64,000 nucleotides of DNA from Curtobacterium sp. Leaf261 (GCF_001422205.1 NZ_LMMJ01000001.1:489591-553590), one strand, 5' to 3'. Numbered from the stretch's first letter, positions 35,011 through 45,434 are shown. Translations and numbers: made by a program. The notes: generated by a model not told the origin, from the letters alone.

Positions 35011-35527
35011 CGAAACGTGCACAACTGTCGGGTGACCACCCCCGACCCGACACTTCGGCACTTCTCAACACTCGCAGCGCGCCACCCGACCCGCCACGTG
35101 CCACCCGATCCGAGCCTCCGGTCCCGCCAGCCGCCGAAACGTGCACAACTGTCGGGTCACCACCCCCGACCCGACACTTGGCCACCTCTCAACGGCCGCC
35201 ACGTGCCACCCGCCCCAAGCCTCCGTCCCCACAAGTGGTCGAGACGTGCGTAAGTGTCGGGTCACCACCCTCGACCCGACACTTCGGCACTTCTCAGTCG
35301 ATGCCCGAGCTGACCCGAATCTGGCCGACCCGACCCGACCCGAGCCTCCGGTCCCGCCAGCCGTCGAAACGTGCACAACTGTCGGGTCACCACCCCCGAC
35401 CCGACACTTAGCCACCTCTCAACGCCCGCCGCGTGCCACCCGCCCCAAGCCTCCGTCCCCACCAGCCGCCGAAACGTGCACAACTGTCGGATCACCACCC
35501 CCGACCCGACACTTAGCCACTTCTCAA
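35011..35527. repeat. Array of five family B palindromic repeats
   Basis: Copies lie at about 35011-35069, 35135-35193, 35240-35297, 35375-35433 and 35470-35527. Each reads CGAAACGTGCACAACTGTCG (or close), a CACCACCC loop, then ACCCGACACTT and a (C)TTCTCAAC end. Arms GTCGGGT and ACCCGAC pair. Between them are diverged Pro/Arg-coding-like spacers such as GCCACCCG and CCTCCGTCCC. Spacing is irregular. No gene is supported from 34954 to 35614. Confidence 0.85.
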
Positions 35528-35614
35528 CGCCCGCCGCGCCCGCCCCGACCCGCCGGCCGCCGCGTCCGCCCCGACCCGCCGCCCGCCGCGTCCGCCCCGA
35601 CCCGGGCGCCGGCC

Positions 35615-36742
35615 TCACCCCAGGTGCCGCTCCCCGGGGCCGTCGTACTCGGACAGCGGCCGGATGAGCGAGTTCGACGCCCGCTGCTCCATCACGTGCG
35701 CCGTCCACCCGACCACCCGCGCCGCCACGAAGATCGGCGTGAACAGGTCGGTGTCGAACCCCATCAGGTCGTACGCCGGCCCGGACGGGTAGTCGAGGTT
35801 CGGCTCGATCCCCTTCGCCAGCGACATCGCGTCCGCCAATGCGTCGTAGAGCACCAGCACGTCGGGCCGGCCCACGGACGTCGCGACGCGCACGAGCGCC
35901 TCGTGCATCGTCGGCACGCGTGAGTCGCCGCGCTTGTAGACCCGGTGCCCGAAGCCCATGATCTTCCGCTTCGATGCGAGGGCGTCCTCGAGCCAGGCGT
36001 TCGCCCGCGCTCCGACCTCATCTGCGGAGCCGTCGGTCCCGATCTCCGCGAACACCCCGAGCACTGCCTCGTTCGCGCCGCCGTGCAGGGGACCCTTGAG
36101 CGCGCCGATCGCCGCGGTGACCGCCGAGTGCATGTCCGACAGCGTGGACGTGACGACCCGGGCCGTGAACGTCGAGGCATTGAAGGAGTGCTCCGCGTAC
36201 AGCACGAGCGAGACCCGGAACGCGTCGATCATCACCTCCAAGGGCAGCGACCCGAACGTCATCCAGAGGAAGTTCTCCGCGTACCCGAGGTCGTCGCGCG
36301 GCGGCACGATCGACTCACCGCGACGACGACGTTGCGCGTACGCGACGACCGCCGGGAGCACGGAGAACAGCGACTCCGCCTTCGCCTGCTCGGCTGCGGG
36401 CGACGAGTCCTCGGCCGCCGGGTCCGCCGCTCCCAGCGCGGAGACCGCCGTCCGGACCACGTCCATCGGGTGTGCGGACATCGGCAGTGCGTCGATGACG
36501 TCGACGACGAGCGGGGGCAGCGACCTGAGCCCGACGGACCGCGCGAGGAACCCCGCGAGCTCGTCGTCGGTCGGCATCGACCCGTGCCAGAGCAACCACG
36601 CGACCTGCTCGAACGAACAGGCCGCGGCGAGCTCCTGCACCGGGTACCCGCGGTACAGCAACGAGTTCGTGTCGGGGTTGACCTTCGAGACGGCCGTCGT
36701 GTCGACGACGACCCCGGCGAGCCCCTTGTGGATCTCCGTCAT
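35615..36742 (-). CDS. prpC: 2-methylcitrate synthase/citrate synthase
   Basis: It condenses propionyl-CoA with oxaloacetate to give 2-methylcitrate. The 375-residue chain shows GLAGVVVDTTAVSKVNPDTN with the LLYRGYPVQELAAACSFEQV entry typical of PrpC. The catalytic histidines are in PLHGGANEAV and GFGHRVYKRGDSRVP, and the aspartate is in the late NLDYPSGPAYDLMGF region. The start at 36742 has GAAGGAG. It follows prpD and prpB on the same strand, completing the methylcitrate cycle set, but a strong palindrome separates it from prpB. Confidence 0.94.
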   Translation of the reverse strand: MTEIHKGLAGVVVDTTAVSKVNPDTNSLLYRGYPVQELAAACSFEQVAWLLWHGSMPTDDELAGFLARSVGLRSLPPLVVDVIDALPMSAHPMDVVRTAVSALGAADPAAEDSSPAAEQAKAESLFSVLPAVVAYAQRRRRGESIVPPRDDLGYAENFLWMTFGSLPLEVMIDAFRVSLVLYAEHSFNASTFTARVVTSTLSDMHSAVTAAIGALKGPLHGGANEAVLGVFAEIGTDGSADEVGARANAWLEDALASKRKIMGFGHRVYKRGDSRVPTMHEALVRVATSVGRPDVLVLYDALADAMSLAKGIEPNLDYPSGPAYDLMGFDTDLFTPIFVAARVVGWTAHVMEQRASNSLIRPLSEYDGPGERHLG

Positions 36743-36810
36743 GATCGCTCCTTCGCGAGTGCGGGTGGTGCAGCGAGAACAGGTGGTGCGGATGATGCGG
36801 TCGGTGACCG

Positions 36811-36862
36811 GTGACGGACTGGAGGGACGGTGCGGCCTGGCACCGTCCCTCCAGTCCGTCAC
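36811..36862. repeat. Perfect 52-bp family A palindrome overlapping the prpB stop
   Basis: Exact 23-base arms beginning GTGACGGACTGGAGGGACGG flank a 6-base loop. The prpB stop codon (36859-36861) lies inside one arm. It sits between prpB and prpC, where it could reduce read-through or protect the upstream mRNA end. Confidence 0.9.
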
Positions 36863-37782
36863 GTCGTCGGGTCCGCGGTGCGGTTGGTCTCCAGGGTGAA
36901 GTCGTACACCCCGCCGTCGAAGGCTGCGTAGCCGGCGTAGTCGACGAGCTCGTAGAGGTCGGCGCGGGTCTGCATGCCCGGCACCTCGGCGACGAGCGAA
37001 CCGTCGGCCAGCAGGGTGTCGAGCGCCCGGTCGATCGCACCCATCGCGACCCGGAGGAGCGACACCGGGTGGATCACCACAGCGACCCCGACGTCCTCCA
37101 GCTGCTGCCGGGTGAAGAGGTCGCTCTTGCCGAACTCGGTCATGTTGGCGAGCACCGGGACGTCGAGCGCCGAGCACACGGCCTGGAACTCCGCCAGGGA
37201 CGCCATCGCCTCCGGGAACACCGCGTCGGCCCCGGCGTCGACGAGCCGCTTCGCCCGGTCGATCGCCGCGGGCAGGCCGTCGATCCCGCGGACGTCGGTC
37301 CTCGCCATCACCACGAGCGACGGGTCGCGCCGAGCCGCGACGGCGGCGCGGATGCGGCCGACGGCGGTGCCCTGGTCGACGACCTGCTTGCCGTCGAGGT
37401 GCCCGCACCGCTTCGGGTTCACCTGGTCCTCGATGTGCAGGCCCGCGACCCCGGCGTCCTCGAGGGTCTGGACGGTCCTGGCGACGTTCATCGGCTCGCC
37501 GAACCCCGTGTCAGCATCGACGAGCACCGGCAGGTCGGTGTTCCGGCCGACCTGGGCTGCCCGCGTCGCGACCTCGGTGAGCGTCGTCAGACCGATGTCG
37601 GGCAGGCCGAGCTCGTTCGCCATCACCGCGCCGGACAGGTACACGCCGTCGAAGCCCTTGCGCTCGACGAGCCGGGCGGTGAGCGGGGTGAACGCGCCGG
37701 GGAACACCGCGATGCCGGGCGCCGCCAGCAGCGACCGGAAGGCAGCACGCTTCTCCGACGGTGTGACGCTCGACGACAGCAT
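36859..37782 (-). CDS. prpB: Methylisocitrate lyase
   Basis: It splits 2-methylisocitrate into pyruvate and succinate. The 307-residue chain has the isocitrate-lyase superfamily layout: FPGAFTPLTARLVERKGFDG, VLVDADTGFGEPMNVARTV with metal-binding aspartates, and HIEDQVNPKRCGHLDGKQVV with the catalytic KRCGH motif. LANMTEFGKSDLF is also typical. Its start shares one base with the prpD stop (TGATG), so the two are coupled. Confidence 0.95.
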   Translation of the reverse strand: MLSSSVTPSEKRAAFRSLLAAPGIAVFPGAFTPLTARLVERKGFDGVYLSGAVMANELGLPDIGLTTLTEVATRAAQVGRNTDLPVLVDADTGFGEPMNVARTVQTLEDAGVAGLHIEDQVNPKRCGHLDGKQVVDQGTAVGRIRAAVAARRDPSLVVMARTDVRGIDGLPAAIDRAKRLVDAGADAVFPEAMASLAEFQAVCSALDVPVLANMTEFGKSDLFTRQQLEDVGVAVVIHPVSLLRVAMGAIDRALDTLLADGSLVAEVPGMQTRADLYELVDYAGYAAFDGGVYDFTLETNRTADPTT

Positions 37783-39314
37783 CAGAACAGTCCCCTCGTG
37801 GCGGCGGCCTGGTCGACGTCGTCCAGGTACCCGTCCGGAGCGACGACCTGGAGCTGCCGGACCCCCTCGGCGTCGAGTGTCGGCAGGGAGTCCGCGAGGG
37901 TCAGGAACCGGTCGATCTCGGTGTCGGGCAGGATCCCGGACGCGAGGGTCCGGAGCTTCTGCGCGTACTCCGCGCGACCGAACGGTGCGGCGCCGAGCGG
38001 GTGGGCATCCGCGACCGCGATCGAGTCCTCGATGATGGTCCCGTCGGTGAGGGTGATGACGATGCGGCCGCCGAACGCCTGCTCGGCGGGGTCGAGTGAG
38101 TGGTACCGCGCGGTCCACCCCGGGTCCTCGACGGTGGTGATCCGGTTCCAGAGCGCGACGGTGTCCGGCCGGCTCGCGCGCTCCGGCGTGTAGGAGGCCT
38201 CGTGGTGCCAGGTCCCGTCCTGCAGGGCGACCGCGACGATGTACGGCACCGAGTGGTCGAGCGTCTCGCGGCTCGCGGTCGGGTCGTACTTCTGCGGGTC
38301 GTTCGCTCCGGAGCCGATCACCATGTGCGTGTGGTGGCTCGTGTGGATCACGATCGACACGACGCGGTCCGGGTCCCCGGTCTCGGGACGCGTCCGGTGG
38401 AGTCGCCGTGCGAGGTCGATGAGCGCCTGCGCCTGGTACTCCGCGGAGTGCTCCTTCGTGTAGGTGTCGAGGATCGCGCGTTTCGGCGTCCCCGGAGTCG
38501 GAAGCGCGACGTCGTACGACCCCGACGGACCGTCGAGGAGCCAGGCGATGACGCCGTCCTCGCCCTCGTAGATCGGGTTCGGGCTCGTCTCGCCGCGCAT
38601 CGCCCGGTCGACCGCCTCGATCGCGACCTTGCCGGCGAACGCCGGGGCGTACGCCTTCCAGCTCGAGATGAGTCCCTTCCGGGACTGCCTGGTGGCCGTG
38701 GTGGTGTGCAGCGCCTGGCCGACCGCGTGGTAGACGGTCGTCGTGTCGAGGCCGAGCATCGTCCCGATCCCGGCGGCGACGCTCGGCCCGAGGTGGGCCA
38801 CGTGGTCGATCTTGTGCGCGTGCAGACTGATCGACCGGGCGAGGTCGACCTGCACCTCGTAGCCCGTGAGGATGCCCCGGAGGAGTGCGGCCCCGTCGAG
38901 CCCTCGGTGCTGGGCGACGGCGAGGAGCGGCGGGATGTTGTCGCCGGGGTGCGAGTACTCGGCGGCGAGGAACGTGTCGTGGAAGTCGAGCTCCCGCACC
39001 GCGACGCCGTTCGCCCACGCGGCCCACTCCGGGGAGACCGTCAGGTCCGTCGGCAGCCCGGTCACGGCGGCTCCGGCGCCGCCGATGGACGCGGGGTGCG
39101 CGAGTGCCTGTGCCCGCGCGGTCACGACGGGCCCACGGCGGAGCGAGGCCGTGCTCACGGCGGCGTTGTCGACGATCCGGTTCGAGACCATGAGCGCCGC
39201 GTCGATGTCGACCGGGGCACCGTCGGTCGCGATCTCGGCGAGGCGCCAGGCGAGCTCCTGCTCCCGGGGGAACCCCTCGTCGCTCGGGTGCGTACGGACT
39301 GCATCGGTCGTCAT
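37782..39314 (-). CDS. prpD: 2-methylcitrate dehydratase (MmgE/PrpD family)
   Basis: It dehydrates 2-methylcitrate in propionate catabolism. Family features include [40 protein letters not shown] followed by [13 protein letters not shown], and [38 protein letters not shown] also fits. The start at 39314 is preferred because AAGGGGG lies six bases upstream; an in-frame ATG at 39320 directly abuts that site. The product is 510 residues. It is the first gene of prpDBC. No regulator gene is nearby. Confidence 0.94.
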   Translation of the reverse strand: MTTDAVRTHPSDEGFPREQELAWRLAEIATDGAPVDIDAALMVSNRIVDNAAVSTASLRRGPVVTARAQALAHPASIGGAGAAVTGLPTDLTVSPEWAAWANGVAVRELDFHDTFLAAEYSHPGDNIPPLLAVAQHRGLDGAALLRGILTGYEVQVDLARSISLHAHKIDHVAHLGPSVAAGIGTMLGLDTTTVYHAVGQALHTTTATRQSRKGLISSWKAYAPAFAGKVAIEAVDRAMRGETSPNPIYEGEDGVIAWLLDGPSGSYDVALPTPGTPKRAILDTYTKEHSAEYQAQALIDLARRLHRTRPETGDPDRVVSIVIHTSHHTHMVIGSGANDPQKYDPTASRETLDHSVPYIVAVALQDGTWHHEASYTPERASRPDTVALWNRITTVEDPGWTARYHSLDPAEQAFGGRIVITLTDGTIIEDSIAVADAHPLGAAPFGRAEYAQKLRTLASGILPDTEIDRFLTLADSLPTLDAEGVRQLQVVAPDGYLDDVDQAAATRGLF

Positions 39315-39515
39315 CGACATCCCCCTTGTCTACACGACGCGACCGAGCCTCCGGTGCAGGTGCCTGCGCGGAGCAACCGCACGGAGCAACTGCGCGCCCT
39401 GACGACGAACGCACCGTCGGACGACCGCGCAGTCATCGTCCGCAGTTCGGCCCCCGGGTCACCCGGGCCGCGCCGGGCCGGGCAACGCCGCGCCGCGCCG
39501 CGCCGGGCCGCCCCG

Positions 39516-40448
39516 TCATCCGCGCAGGTCCGGCCCGTCGAGCGCCGCGATCGTCTGGAACGGCCGCTCCACGTGCGCGAAGTGCCCGCAGTCGCGCAGG
39601 AGGATGGTGCGGGCCCCGGGGACCATCGCCGCGAGACGCCCGAGGTCCGCCACGTCGGCGAAGATGTCGTCGGCACCCGCCACGGCGACGACCGGGCACC
39701 GGATGCCCGCCCACCGCCGGGTGTCGTACGCCGCCCCGGCGCGCGCCGCGGACACGAACCCCACGGGGCGGATCTCGGCCAGGAACGTCCTGGTCACGGA
39801 GGGGTCGAGACGCAGCACGTGGCTGAACACCGGCGCCGAGAGCAGCGGGAGCAACCCGATCCGGGCGAGACCGTGCAGGATGCGCGTCGCCCGGTGCGGC
39901 AGCACCGTGAACCCGGCGCGGAGCAGCACGAACGCGGGCAACCGGACGAGTCCGTGCAGTGGGCGGCGGGCGGCGTCGATCGCGGCGAAGGTCGTGCCGG
40001 AGACGATCGCGACGCGTGTCACCCGCGACGGCAGCGTCACCCCGAGGTGCAGCGCGATGAACGCACCCATCGAGTGCCCGACGACACCGAAGCGGTCGAT
40101 CCCGAGCGCAGCCGTCACCGCGACGACGACGGACACCGCGTCGTCGAGGCCGAGCGGTCCGGTGGCCGGCAGGGGGGAACTGCCCCAGCCGGGGAGGTCG
40201 ATGAGCACGACGGCTCCGCGAGGGCGTCCGAGGACGTCGGCGGCCGAGAGCATCGGCGTCCACGTCGTCCACGAGCCGGCCACGCCGTGCAGCATCACGT
40301 CGACGTCGACGTCGCGCTCGTCCGTGCCACGGTGATGCACGACGACGTCGCCCAGCACGGTGCGGACGACGAGCCGCGTCAGCCCCAGAGCTCGAGCGTC
40401 ATCGGTGATGGGGAGCGGCGCGTACCGGACACACGTCGGCGGATGCAC
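39516..40448 (-). CDS. Alpha/beta-hydrolase-fold protein
   Basis: The 310-residue protein has an oxyanion-hole motif LHGVAGSWTTWTPML, the nucleophile elbow GVVGHSMGAFIALHLG, an acid region in VAVAGADDIFADVADL, and the catalytic histidine in RDCGHFAHVERP. These give a complete Ser-Asp-His triad. No signal peptide is seen. The substrate is unknown; the layout resembles lipases and haloperoxidase-like esterases. It lies 56 bases downstream of the peroxiredoxin gene and may be co-transcribed with it. Confidence 0.86.
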   Translation of the reverse strand: MHPPTCVRYAPLPITDDARALGLTRLVVRTVLGDVVVHHRGTDERDVDVDVMLHGVAGSWTTWTPMLSAADVLGRPRGAVVLIDLPGWGSSPLPATGPLGLDDAVSVVVAVTAALGIDRFGVVGHSMGAFIALHLGVTLPSRVTRVAIVSGTTFAAIDAARRPLHGLVRLPAFVLLRAGFTVLPHRATRILHGLARIGLLPLLSAPVFSHVLRLDPSVTRTFLAEIRPVGFVSAARAGAAYDTRRWAGIRCPVVAVAGADDIFADVADLGRLAAMVPGARTILLRDCGHFAHVERPFQTIAALDGPDLRG

Positions 40449-40504
40449 GTCGATCAGACGGGCCGATCGCTCGGACGGACAGCTCGCTCAGCCGGACAGT
40501 CGGC

Positions 40505-40978
40505 TCAGACGTGCGCGGGGGCGATGCGGTCGAGCGCCTCGCGGTACTCGGTGACGTCGCGCGCGAGACCCGGCTCGGTGATGACGGAGGCCCGGATGCG
40601 GCCGTCGACGTCGATCACGAACGTCGCACGGTTCGCGAAGCCCTTCTTCTCGAGGAACACGCCGTACTCCTTGGACACCGCTCCGTGCGGCCAGAAGTCC
40701 GCGAGCAGCGTGAAGTCGTACCCGTTCACCTCGGCGAAGGACCGCAGCGTGGCCTTCGAGTCGACGGAGATCCCGATCAGCTCGACGCGGTGGTCGGCGA
40801 ACATCTCGATGTTGTCGCGCAGCGTGCAGAGCTCCGACGTGCAGGTGGACGAGAACGCCAGCGGGAAGAACACCAGCGCGACGGGACGGACGCCCCGGAA
40901 GTCGCTGAGGACGACGTGCTCCCCGAACTGGTTCGGGAGGTCGAAGTCCGGAGCGAGCGAGCCGATCTCCAGTGCCAT
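40505..40978 (-). CDS. Peroxiredoxin, AhpE-like
   Basis: It reduces peroxides. The 157-residue chain begins ALEIGSLAPDFDLPNQFGEH and has FPLAFSSTCTSELCTLRDN, with the peroxidatic cysteine at 46 and a further cysteine at 51, as in the AhpE/1-Cys group of actinobacteria. The conserved arginine is in KGFANRATFVIDVDGRIR. The start at 40978 gives the expected N-terminus; the longer open frame adds no homologous sequence. Confidence 0.92.
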   Translation of the reverse strand: MALEIGSLAPDFDLPNQFGEHVVLSDFRGVRPVALVFFPLAFSSTCTSELCTLRDNIEMFADHRVELIGISVDSKATLRSFAEVNGYDFTLLADFWPHGAVSKEYGVFLEKKGFANRATFVIDVDGRIRASVITEPGLARDVTEYREALDRIAPAHV

Positions 40979-41153
40979 GGTCTGTGTCTCTTCCCCGGGT
41001 GTCGGTCCTGATCGGACCCGACCCGTGCAGCGCGTCGCGCACGCCGATGGGCGCACACACGAGACGCGATCCTACGCCCGTGACACGCGATTGCAAGGAC
41101 GTGTCCGCCTGCCGTTCAGGAGCGGGTGCAGCAGGCGGGACCGCGGGGACGGA

Positions 41154-41205
41154 CTGGAGGCTCGGTGCGGGTGACCGACGCGCGTCACCCGCACCGTGCC
41201 TCCAG
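41154..41205. repeat. Family A palindrome with long stem
   Basis: CTGGAGGCTCGGTGCGGGTGAC pairs with GTCACCCGCACCGTGCCTCCAG with one mismatch around 8 bases. It lies between the divergent peroxiredoxin and aceE genes, so here it is not at a gene end. Confidence 0.85.
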
Positions 41206-41286
41206 GGTGACTGCACGCGCGCCGCACGCGCGGACGCGCCGCGACGCACGTCCCCCGACGTCCAGTTGCGCGTCGGTGGCGGGAAC

Positions 41287-41292
41287 TAGAGT
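41287..41292 (+). promoter_or_regulatory. -10 element upstream of aceE
   Basis: TAGAGT fits the TANNNT pattern and lies about 80 bases before the aceE start. No clear -35 is visible. This is the only good candidate in the gap 41206-41370. Confidence 0.45.
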
Positions 41293-41370
41293 GGGTGCCG
41301 CCCGTTCTCCGGTCGTGACCCGACCGCCTGACGGGCCGACATGTCCACCACGAAACGAACGAGGTCAAGG

Positions 41371-44115
41371 GTGACGGTGAACGACCAGGACCCATATTCG
41401 GCAGACCACAGGGACCAGGACCCGGAGGAGACCGCCGAATGGCGTGAGTCCCTCGACGGCCTGGTCGCGGCGAACGGTCACGAGCGTGGGCGGGACGTCA
41501 TGCTCAGCCTGCTCAAGCGGTCCAAGGAACTCCACCTCAACGTGCCGATGGTCCCGACCACCGACTACGTCAACACGATCGCTCCGGAGAACGAGCCGGA
41601 GTTCCCGGGCGACGAAGAGCTCGAGCGCAACTACCGTCGTTGGATCCGCTGGAACGCCGCGATCACGGTGCACCGCGCGCAGCGACCGGGCATCGCCGTC
41701 GGTGGACACATCTCGACCTACGCGTCGAGTGCCGCGCTCTACGAGGTCGGCTACAACCACTTCTTCCGCGCACAGGACCACGCGTCCGGCGGCGACCAGG
41801 TGTTCTTCCAGGGCCACGCCTCACCCGGCATGTACGCCCGCGCGTACCTCGAGGGTCGTCTCGGCGAGGACCAGCTCGACGGCTTCCGCCAGGAGCAGTC
41901 GCACGCCGGCGGCGGTCTGTCGTCGTACCCGCACCCTCGCCTCATGCCGCACTTCTGGCAGTTCCCGACCGTGTCGATGGGCATCGGCCCGATCAACGCG
42001 ATCTACCAGGCGCAGCAGGCCAAGTACCTCACCAACCGCGGCATCAAGGACGCCTCCGACCAGCAGGTCTGGGCGTTCCTCGGGGACGGCGAGATGGACG
42101 AGGTCGAGTCCCGCGGACAGCTGCAGGTCGCCGCGAACGACGGCCTCGACAACCTGAACTTCGTGATCAACTGCAACCTGCAGCGGCTCGACGGACCGGT
42201 CCGCGGCAACGGCAAGATCATCCAGGAGCTCGAGGCGTTCTTCCGCGGTGCCGGCTGGAACGTCATCAAGGTCGTGTGGGGCCGCGAGTGGGACGACCTG
42301 CTCGCCAAGGACTCCGAGGGCGCGCTCCTCAACCTCATGAACCGGACGCCCGACGGCGACTACCAGACGTACAAGGCCGAGAACGGCGCCTACGTCCGCG
42401 AGAACTTCTTCGGGCGCGACCCCAAGACGCTCGCGATGGTCGAGGACTACAGCGACGACCAGATCTGGAACCTCAAGCGCGGTGGGCACGACTACCGCAA
42501 GGTCTACGCGGCGTTCAAGGCGGCGGCCGAGCACAAGGGCCAGCCGACCGTCATCCTCGCCAAGACCGTCAAGGGCTACGGCCTCGGCCCGAGCTTCGAG
42601 GGACGCAACGCGACCCACCAGATGAAGAAGCTCACCCTCGACAACCTCAAGCAGTTCCGCGACGAGATGCGCATCCCGGTCTCCGACGCGCAACTCGAGG
42701 AGAACCCGTACACCCCGCCGTACTACCACCCGGGGAACGACGACGAGGCGATCCAGTACATGCACGAGCGTCGTCGCGAGCTCGGCGGCTACGTGCCGGA
42801 GCGGCGGACGAAGTACGCGCAGGTCTCCCTGCCGGACGACTCCCGCTACGCCATCGCCAAGAAGGGCTCCGGCAAGCAGCAGATCGCCACCACGATGGCC
42901 TTCGCGCGCCTGCTGAAGGACCTTCTCCGCGCGCCGGACTTCGGCAACCGCGTGGTGCCGATCATCCCGGACGAGGCACGCACGTTCGGCATGGACGCGT
43001 ACTTCCCGACCGCCAAGATCTACAACCCCAACGGCCAGCACTACACGTCGGTCGACCGCGAACTCCTCCTGGCCTACAAGGAGAGCCCGCAGGGTCAGAT
43101 CATCCACGTCGGCATCAATGAGGCCGGCGCGATGGCGGCCTACACCGCCGTCGGCACCTCGTACTCGACGCAGGGCGAGCCGCTCATCCCGGTCTACGTG
43201 TTCTACTCGATGTTCGGGTTCCAGCGCACCGGTGACGCCCTCTGGGCCGCCGGCGACCAGATGGCCCGCGGGTTCGTCATCGGCGCGACTGCCGGTCGCA
43301 CCACGCTGACCGGCGAGGGCCTCCAGCACGCCGACGGCCACTCGCTGCTCCTCGCGGCGACGAACCCCGCCGTGGTCTCCTACGACCCCGCCTACGGCTA
43401 CGAGATCGGCCGCATCGTGCAGTCCGGCCTCGACCGGATGTACGGCGTCGACGACAACGGCGACCCGAAGCACAGCGACCCGAACGTCTCGTACTACCTC
43501 ACGGTGTACAACGAGCCGATCGTGCAGCCGGTCGAGCCGGAGGACGTCGACGTCGACGGGATCGTCAAGGGCATGTACCTGCTCAAGCCGAGCGAGCACG
43601 ACGGACCGAAGGCCCAGCTGCTCGCCTCAGGTGTCGCCGTGCCGTGGATCCTCGAGGCGCAGCAGCTCCTCGCCGAGGACTGGGGCGTGTCGGCCGACGT
43701 CTGGAGCGTCACGAGCTGGGGCGAGCTCCGCCGCGACGGCCTCGCCGCGGACGAGCACGCGTTCCTCAACCCGAACGAGCAGCCCCGGACGCCGTACGTC
43801 ACCGAGAAGCTGCAGTCCACCGACGGCCCGGTGGTCGCCGTGACGGACTTCATGCACGCCGTGCCCGACCAGATCCGTCAGTTCGTGCCGCGCGACTTCG
43901 CGACGCTCGGTGCCGACGGCTTCGGGTTCTCGGACACCCGTGCCGCCGCGCGTCGCTTCTTCAAGATCGACGGTCCGTCGGTCGTGGTGCGGACGCTCCA
44001 GCAGCTCGCACGGCAGCAGAAGGTCGACCCGTCGGTCGTGCAGGCCGCGATCGACAAGTACCGGCTGCACGACGTCACCGCCGGCACGACCGGCAGCGCG
44101 GACAGCGAGAGCTGA
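41371..44115 (+). CDS. aceE: Pyruvate dehydrogenase E1 component (homodimeric type)
   Basis: It decarboxylates pyruvate with thiamine diphosphate in the pyruvate dehydrogenase complex. The 914-residue chain shows [40 protein letters not shown], and the ThDP motif beginning [15 protein letters not shown] and ending in the NFVINCNLQ segment. [19 protein letters not shown] is also characteristic. GTG at 41371 has GAGG six bases upstream; an ATG at 41341 would add ten residues. The gene is followed by the fatty-acid cluster, linking acetyl-CoA supply to its use. Confidence 0.95.
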   Translation: MTVNDQDPYSADHRDQDPEETAEWRESLDGLVAANGHERGRDVMLSLLKRSKELHLNVPMVPTTDYVNTIAPENEPEFPGDEELERNYRRWIRWNAAITVHRAQRPGIAVGGHISTYASSAALYEVGYNHFFRAQDHASGGDQVFFQGHASPGMYARAYLEGRLGEDQLDGFRQEQSHAGGGLSSYPHPRLMPHFWQFPTVSMGIGPINAIYQAQQAKYLTNRGIKDASDQQVWAFLGDGEMDEVESRGQLQVAANDGLDNLNFVINCNLQRLDGPVRGNGKIIQELEAFFRGAGWNVIKVVWGREWDDLLAKDSEGALLNLMNRTPDGDYQTYKAENGAYVRENFFGRDPKTLAMVEDYSDDQIWNLKRGGHDYRKVYAAFKAAAEHKGQPTVILAKTVKGYGLGPSFEGRNATHQMKKLTLDNLKQFRDEMRIPVSDAQLEENPYTPPYYHPGNDDEAIQYMHERRRELGGYVPERRTKYAQVSLPDDSRYAIAKKGSGKQQIATTMAFARLLKDLLRAPDFGNRVVPIIPDEARTFGMDAYFPTAKIYNPNGQHYTSVDRELLLAYKESPQGQIIHVGINEAGAMAAYTAVGTSYSTQGEPLIPVYVFYSMFGFQRTGDALWAAGDQMARGFVIGATAGRTTLTGEGLQHADGHSLLLAATNPAVVSYDPAYGYEIGRIVQSGLDRMYGVDDNGDPKHSDPNVSYYLTVYNEPIVQPVEPEDVDVDGIVKGMYLLKPSEHDGPKAQLLASGVAVPWILEAQQLLAEDWGVSADVWSVTSWGELRRDGLAADEHAFLNPNEQPRTPYVTEKLQSTDGPVVAVTDFMHAVPDQIRQFVPRDFATLGADGFGFSDTRAAARRFFKIDGPSVVVRTLQQLARQQKVDPSVVQAAIDKYRLHDVTAGTTGSADSES

Positions 44116-44125
44116 TCCGCAGGTG

Positions 44126-45346
44126 GTGACGCTGCGCGCAGACGCCGCGGGCCGGGAGCGTGACCGGGAACGGACACTCGCCTGGCTCCGCGGTGTCTCC
44201 GGCGAACTCGCCAGCGCGACGATCAAGCGGCTCGAGGAGACCCTGCCCTGGTACGGCGAGATGCCCCCAGGGCGCCGTTCCGCCGTCGGCATGGTCGCGC
44301 AGGCAGGCATCTCGTCCTTCATCTCCTGGTTCGAGGACCCCCGGGCAACGCCGTGGGTCGCAGCGGACGTCTTCGGCGCAGCGCCCCGCGAGCTCCTCCG
44401 CTCGGTGAGCCTGCAGCAGACCCTGCAGCTCATCCGCGTCGTGGTCGAGGTCGTCGAGGACCGGGCGAAGGACGGCGACGACGTCCTGCAGGAGGCGATC
44501 CTGATGTACTCGCGCGAGGTCGCGTTCGCCTCGGCCGACGTCTACGCCCGCGCGGCCGAGGCCCGTGGGCTCTGGGATGCCCGTCTCGAGGCGCTCGTGG
44601 TGGACTCGATCCTCTCCGGCGAGTACGACGACGAGCTCCCCTCGCGCATCGCCGCCCTCGGCTGGCACGGACACGGCGAGGTCGCGGTCCTCGTCGGCAC
44701 GGCCCCCCGGCAACTCGAGGTCGACACGCTCCGGCGCACCGCCAGGCACATGGACGCCGACGTGCTGATCGGCGTCCAGGGCTCGCGGCTCGTCGTCGTG
44801 ATCGGGCGGGCGACGCCGCGGGACGACACCCCGGACGGCGAGGAACCCGTGTCCTTCATGACCATCGCGACGGCGCTCGAGCCGTCGTTCGGCGAGGGAC
44901 ACCTGGTGCTCGGCAACGAGGTCCCCGGGGTCGTCGACGCCTCCACCAGCGCGAAGGCCGCCCTCGCGGGGTTCGCCGTCGCCCGGGCCTGGCGCGGAGC
45001 ACCCCGACCGGCACTCGCGGACGACCTGCTGCCGGAGCGGGCCTTCGCCGGGGACCCACTGGCCCGGACGGCCCTCGTGCAGCGGATCTACACGCCGCTC
45101 AAGGACTCGTCGACGGAGCTGCTCCAGACGCTCTGGTGCTACCTGGACACCGGCCGGTCGCTCGAGGCGACGGCCCGCGAGCTCTTCGTCCACCCCAACA
45201 CCGTCCGGTACCGGCTCCGGCGCGTGGCGGACATCATCGGCTGGGACGCCACCCACGCCCGTGATGCCCTCATCGTGCAGTCCGCGCTCATCATCGGCGC
45301 GATGTCGGAGTCCGCGGCGACCCGTCGTCGCCCCACCCGCCGATGA
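44126..45346 (+). CDS. fasR: PucR-type transcriptional regulator, FasR-like
   Basis: The C-terminal 60 residues form a PucR-type helix-turn-helix: LQTLWCYLDTGRSLEATARE then LFVHPNTVRYRLRRVADIIG. The N-terminal part is helical (SFISWFEDPRATPWVAADVF). The position directly upstream of fabD is that of FasR in Streptomyces, which activates the fab operon. The start is a GTG at 44126 (or 44123), just after the aceE stop, with a weak ribosome binding site. The 406-residue length fits FasR. Regulation of the adjacent fab genes is inferred from synteny. Confidence 0.88.
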   Translation: MTLRADAAGRERDRERTLAWLRGVSGELASATIKRLEETLPWYGEMPPGRRSAVGMVAQAGISSFISWFEDPRATPWVAADVFGAAPRELLRSVSLQQTLQLIRVVVEVVEDRAKDGDDVLQEAILMYSREVAFASADVYARAAEARGLWDARLEALVVDSILSGEYDDELPSRIAALGWHGHGEVAVLVGTAPRQLEVDTLRRTARHMDADVLIGVQGSRLVVVIGRATPRDDTPDGEEPVSFMTIATALEPSFGEGHLVLGNEVPGVVDASTSAKAALAGFAVARAWRGAPRPALADDLLPERAFAGDPLARTALVQRIYTPLKDSSTELLQTLWCYLDTGRSLEATARELFVHPNTVRYRLRRVADIIGWDATHARDALIVQSALIIGAMSESAATRRRPTRR

Positions 45347-45360
45347 CCGCCCTCGCCCTT

Positions 45361-45434
45361 CCGCAAGACACCAACTCCGCCGCATCGCGCACGGACATGT
45401 CTCTGCGTGACGCGGCCAAGGTGGCGTTTTGCGG
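45361..45434. repeat. Large imperfect stem-loop upstream of fabD
   Basis: Outer arms CCGCAAGACACCA and TGGCGTTTTGCGG pair at 11 of 13 positions, and inner GCCGC/GCGGC segments extend the stem. It lies between fasR and fabD, so it may end the fasR transcript or hold the control region of the fab operon. Confidence 0.6.

Noticed and set aside
35011-35527. CRISPR-like array
   Set aside because: Repeat units are long and strongly palindromic, spacing varies from 37 to 78 bases, spacers share sequence with each other, and no cas genes are present.
38100-41174. 1024-codon plus-strand open frame
   Set aside because: It is the shadow of prpD, the hydrolase and the peroxiredoxin on the other strand and shows no domain.
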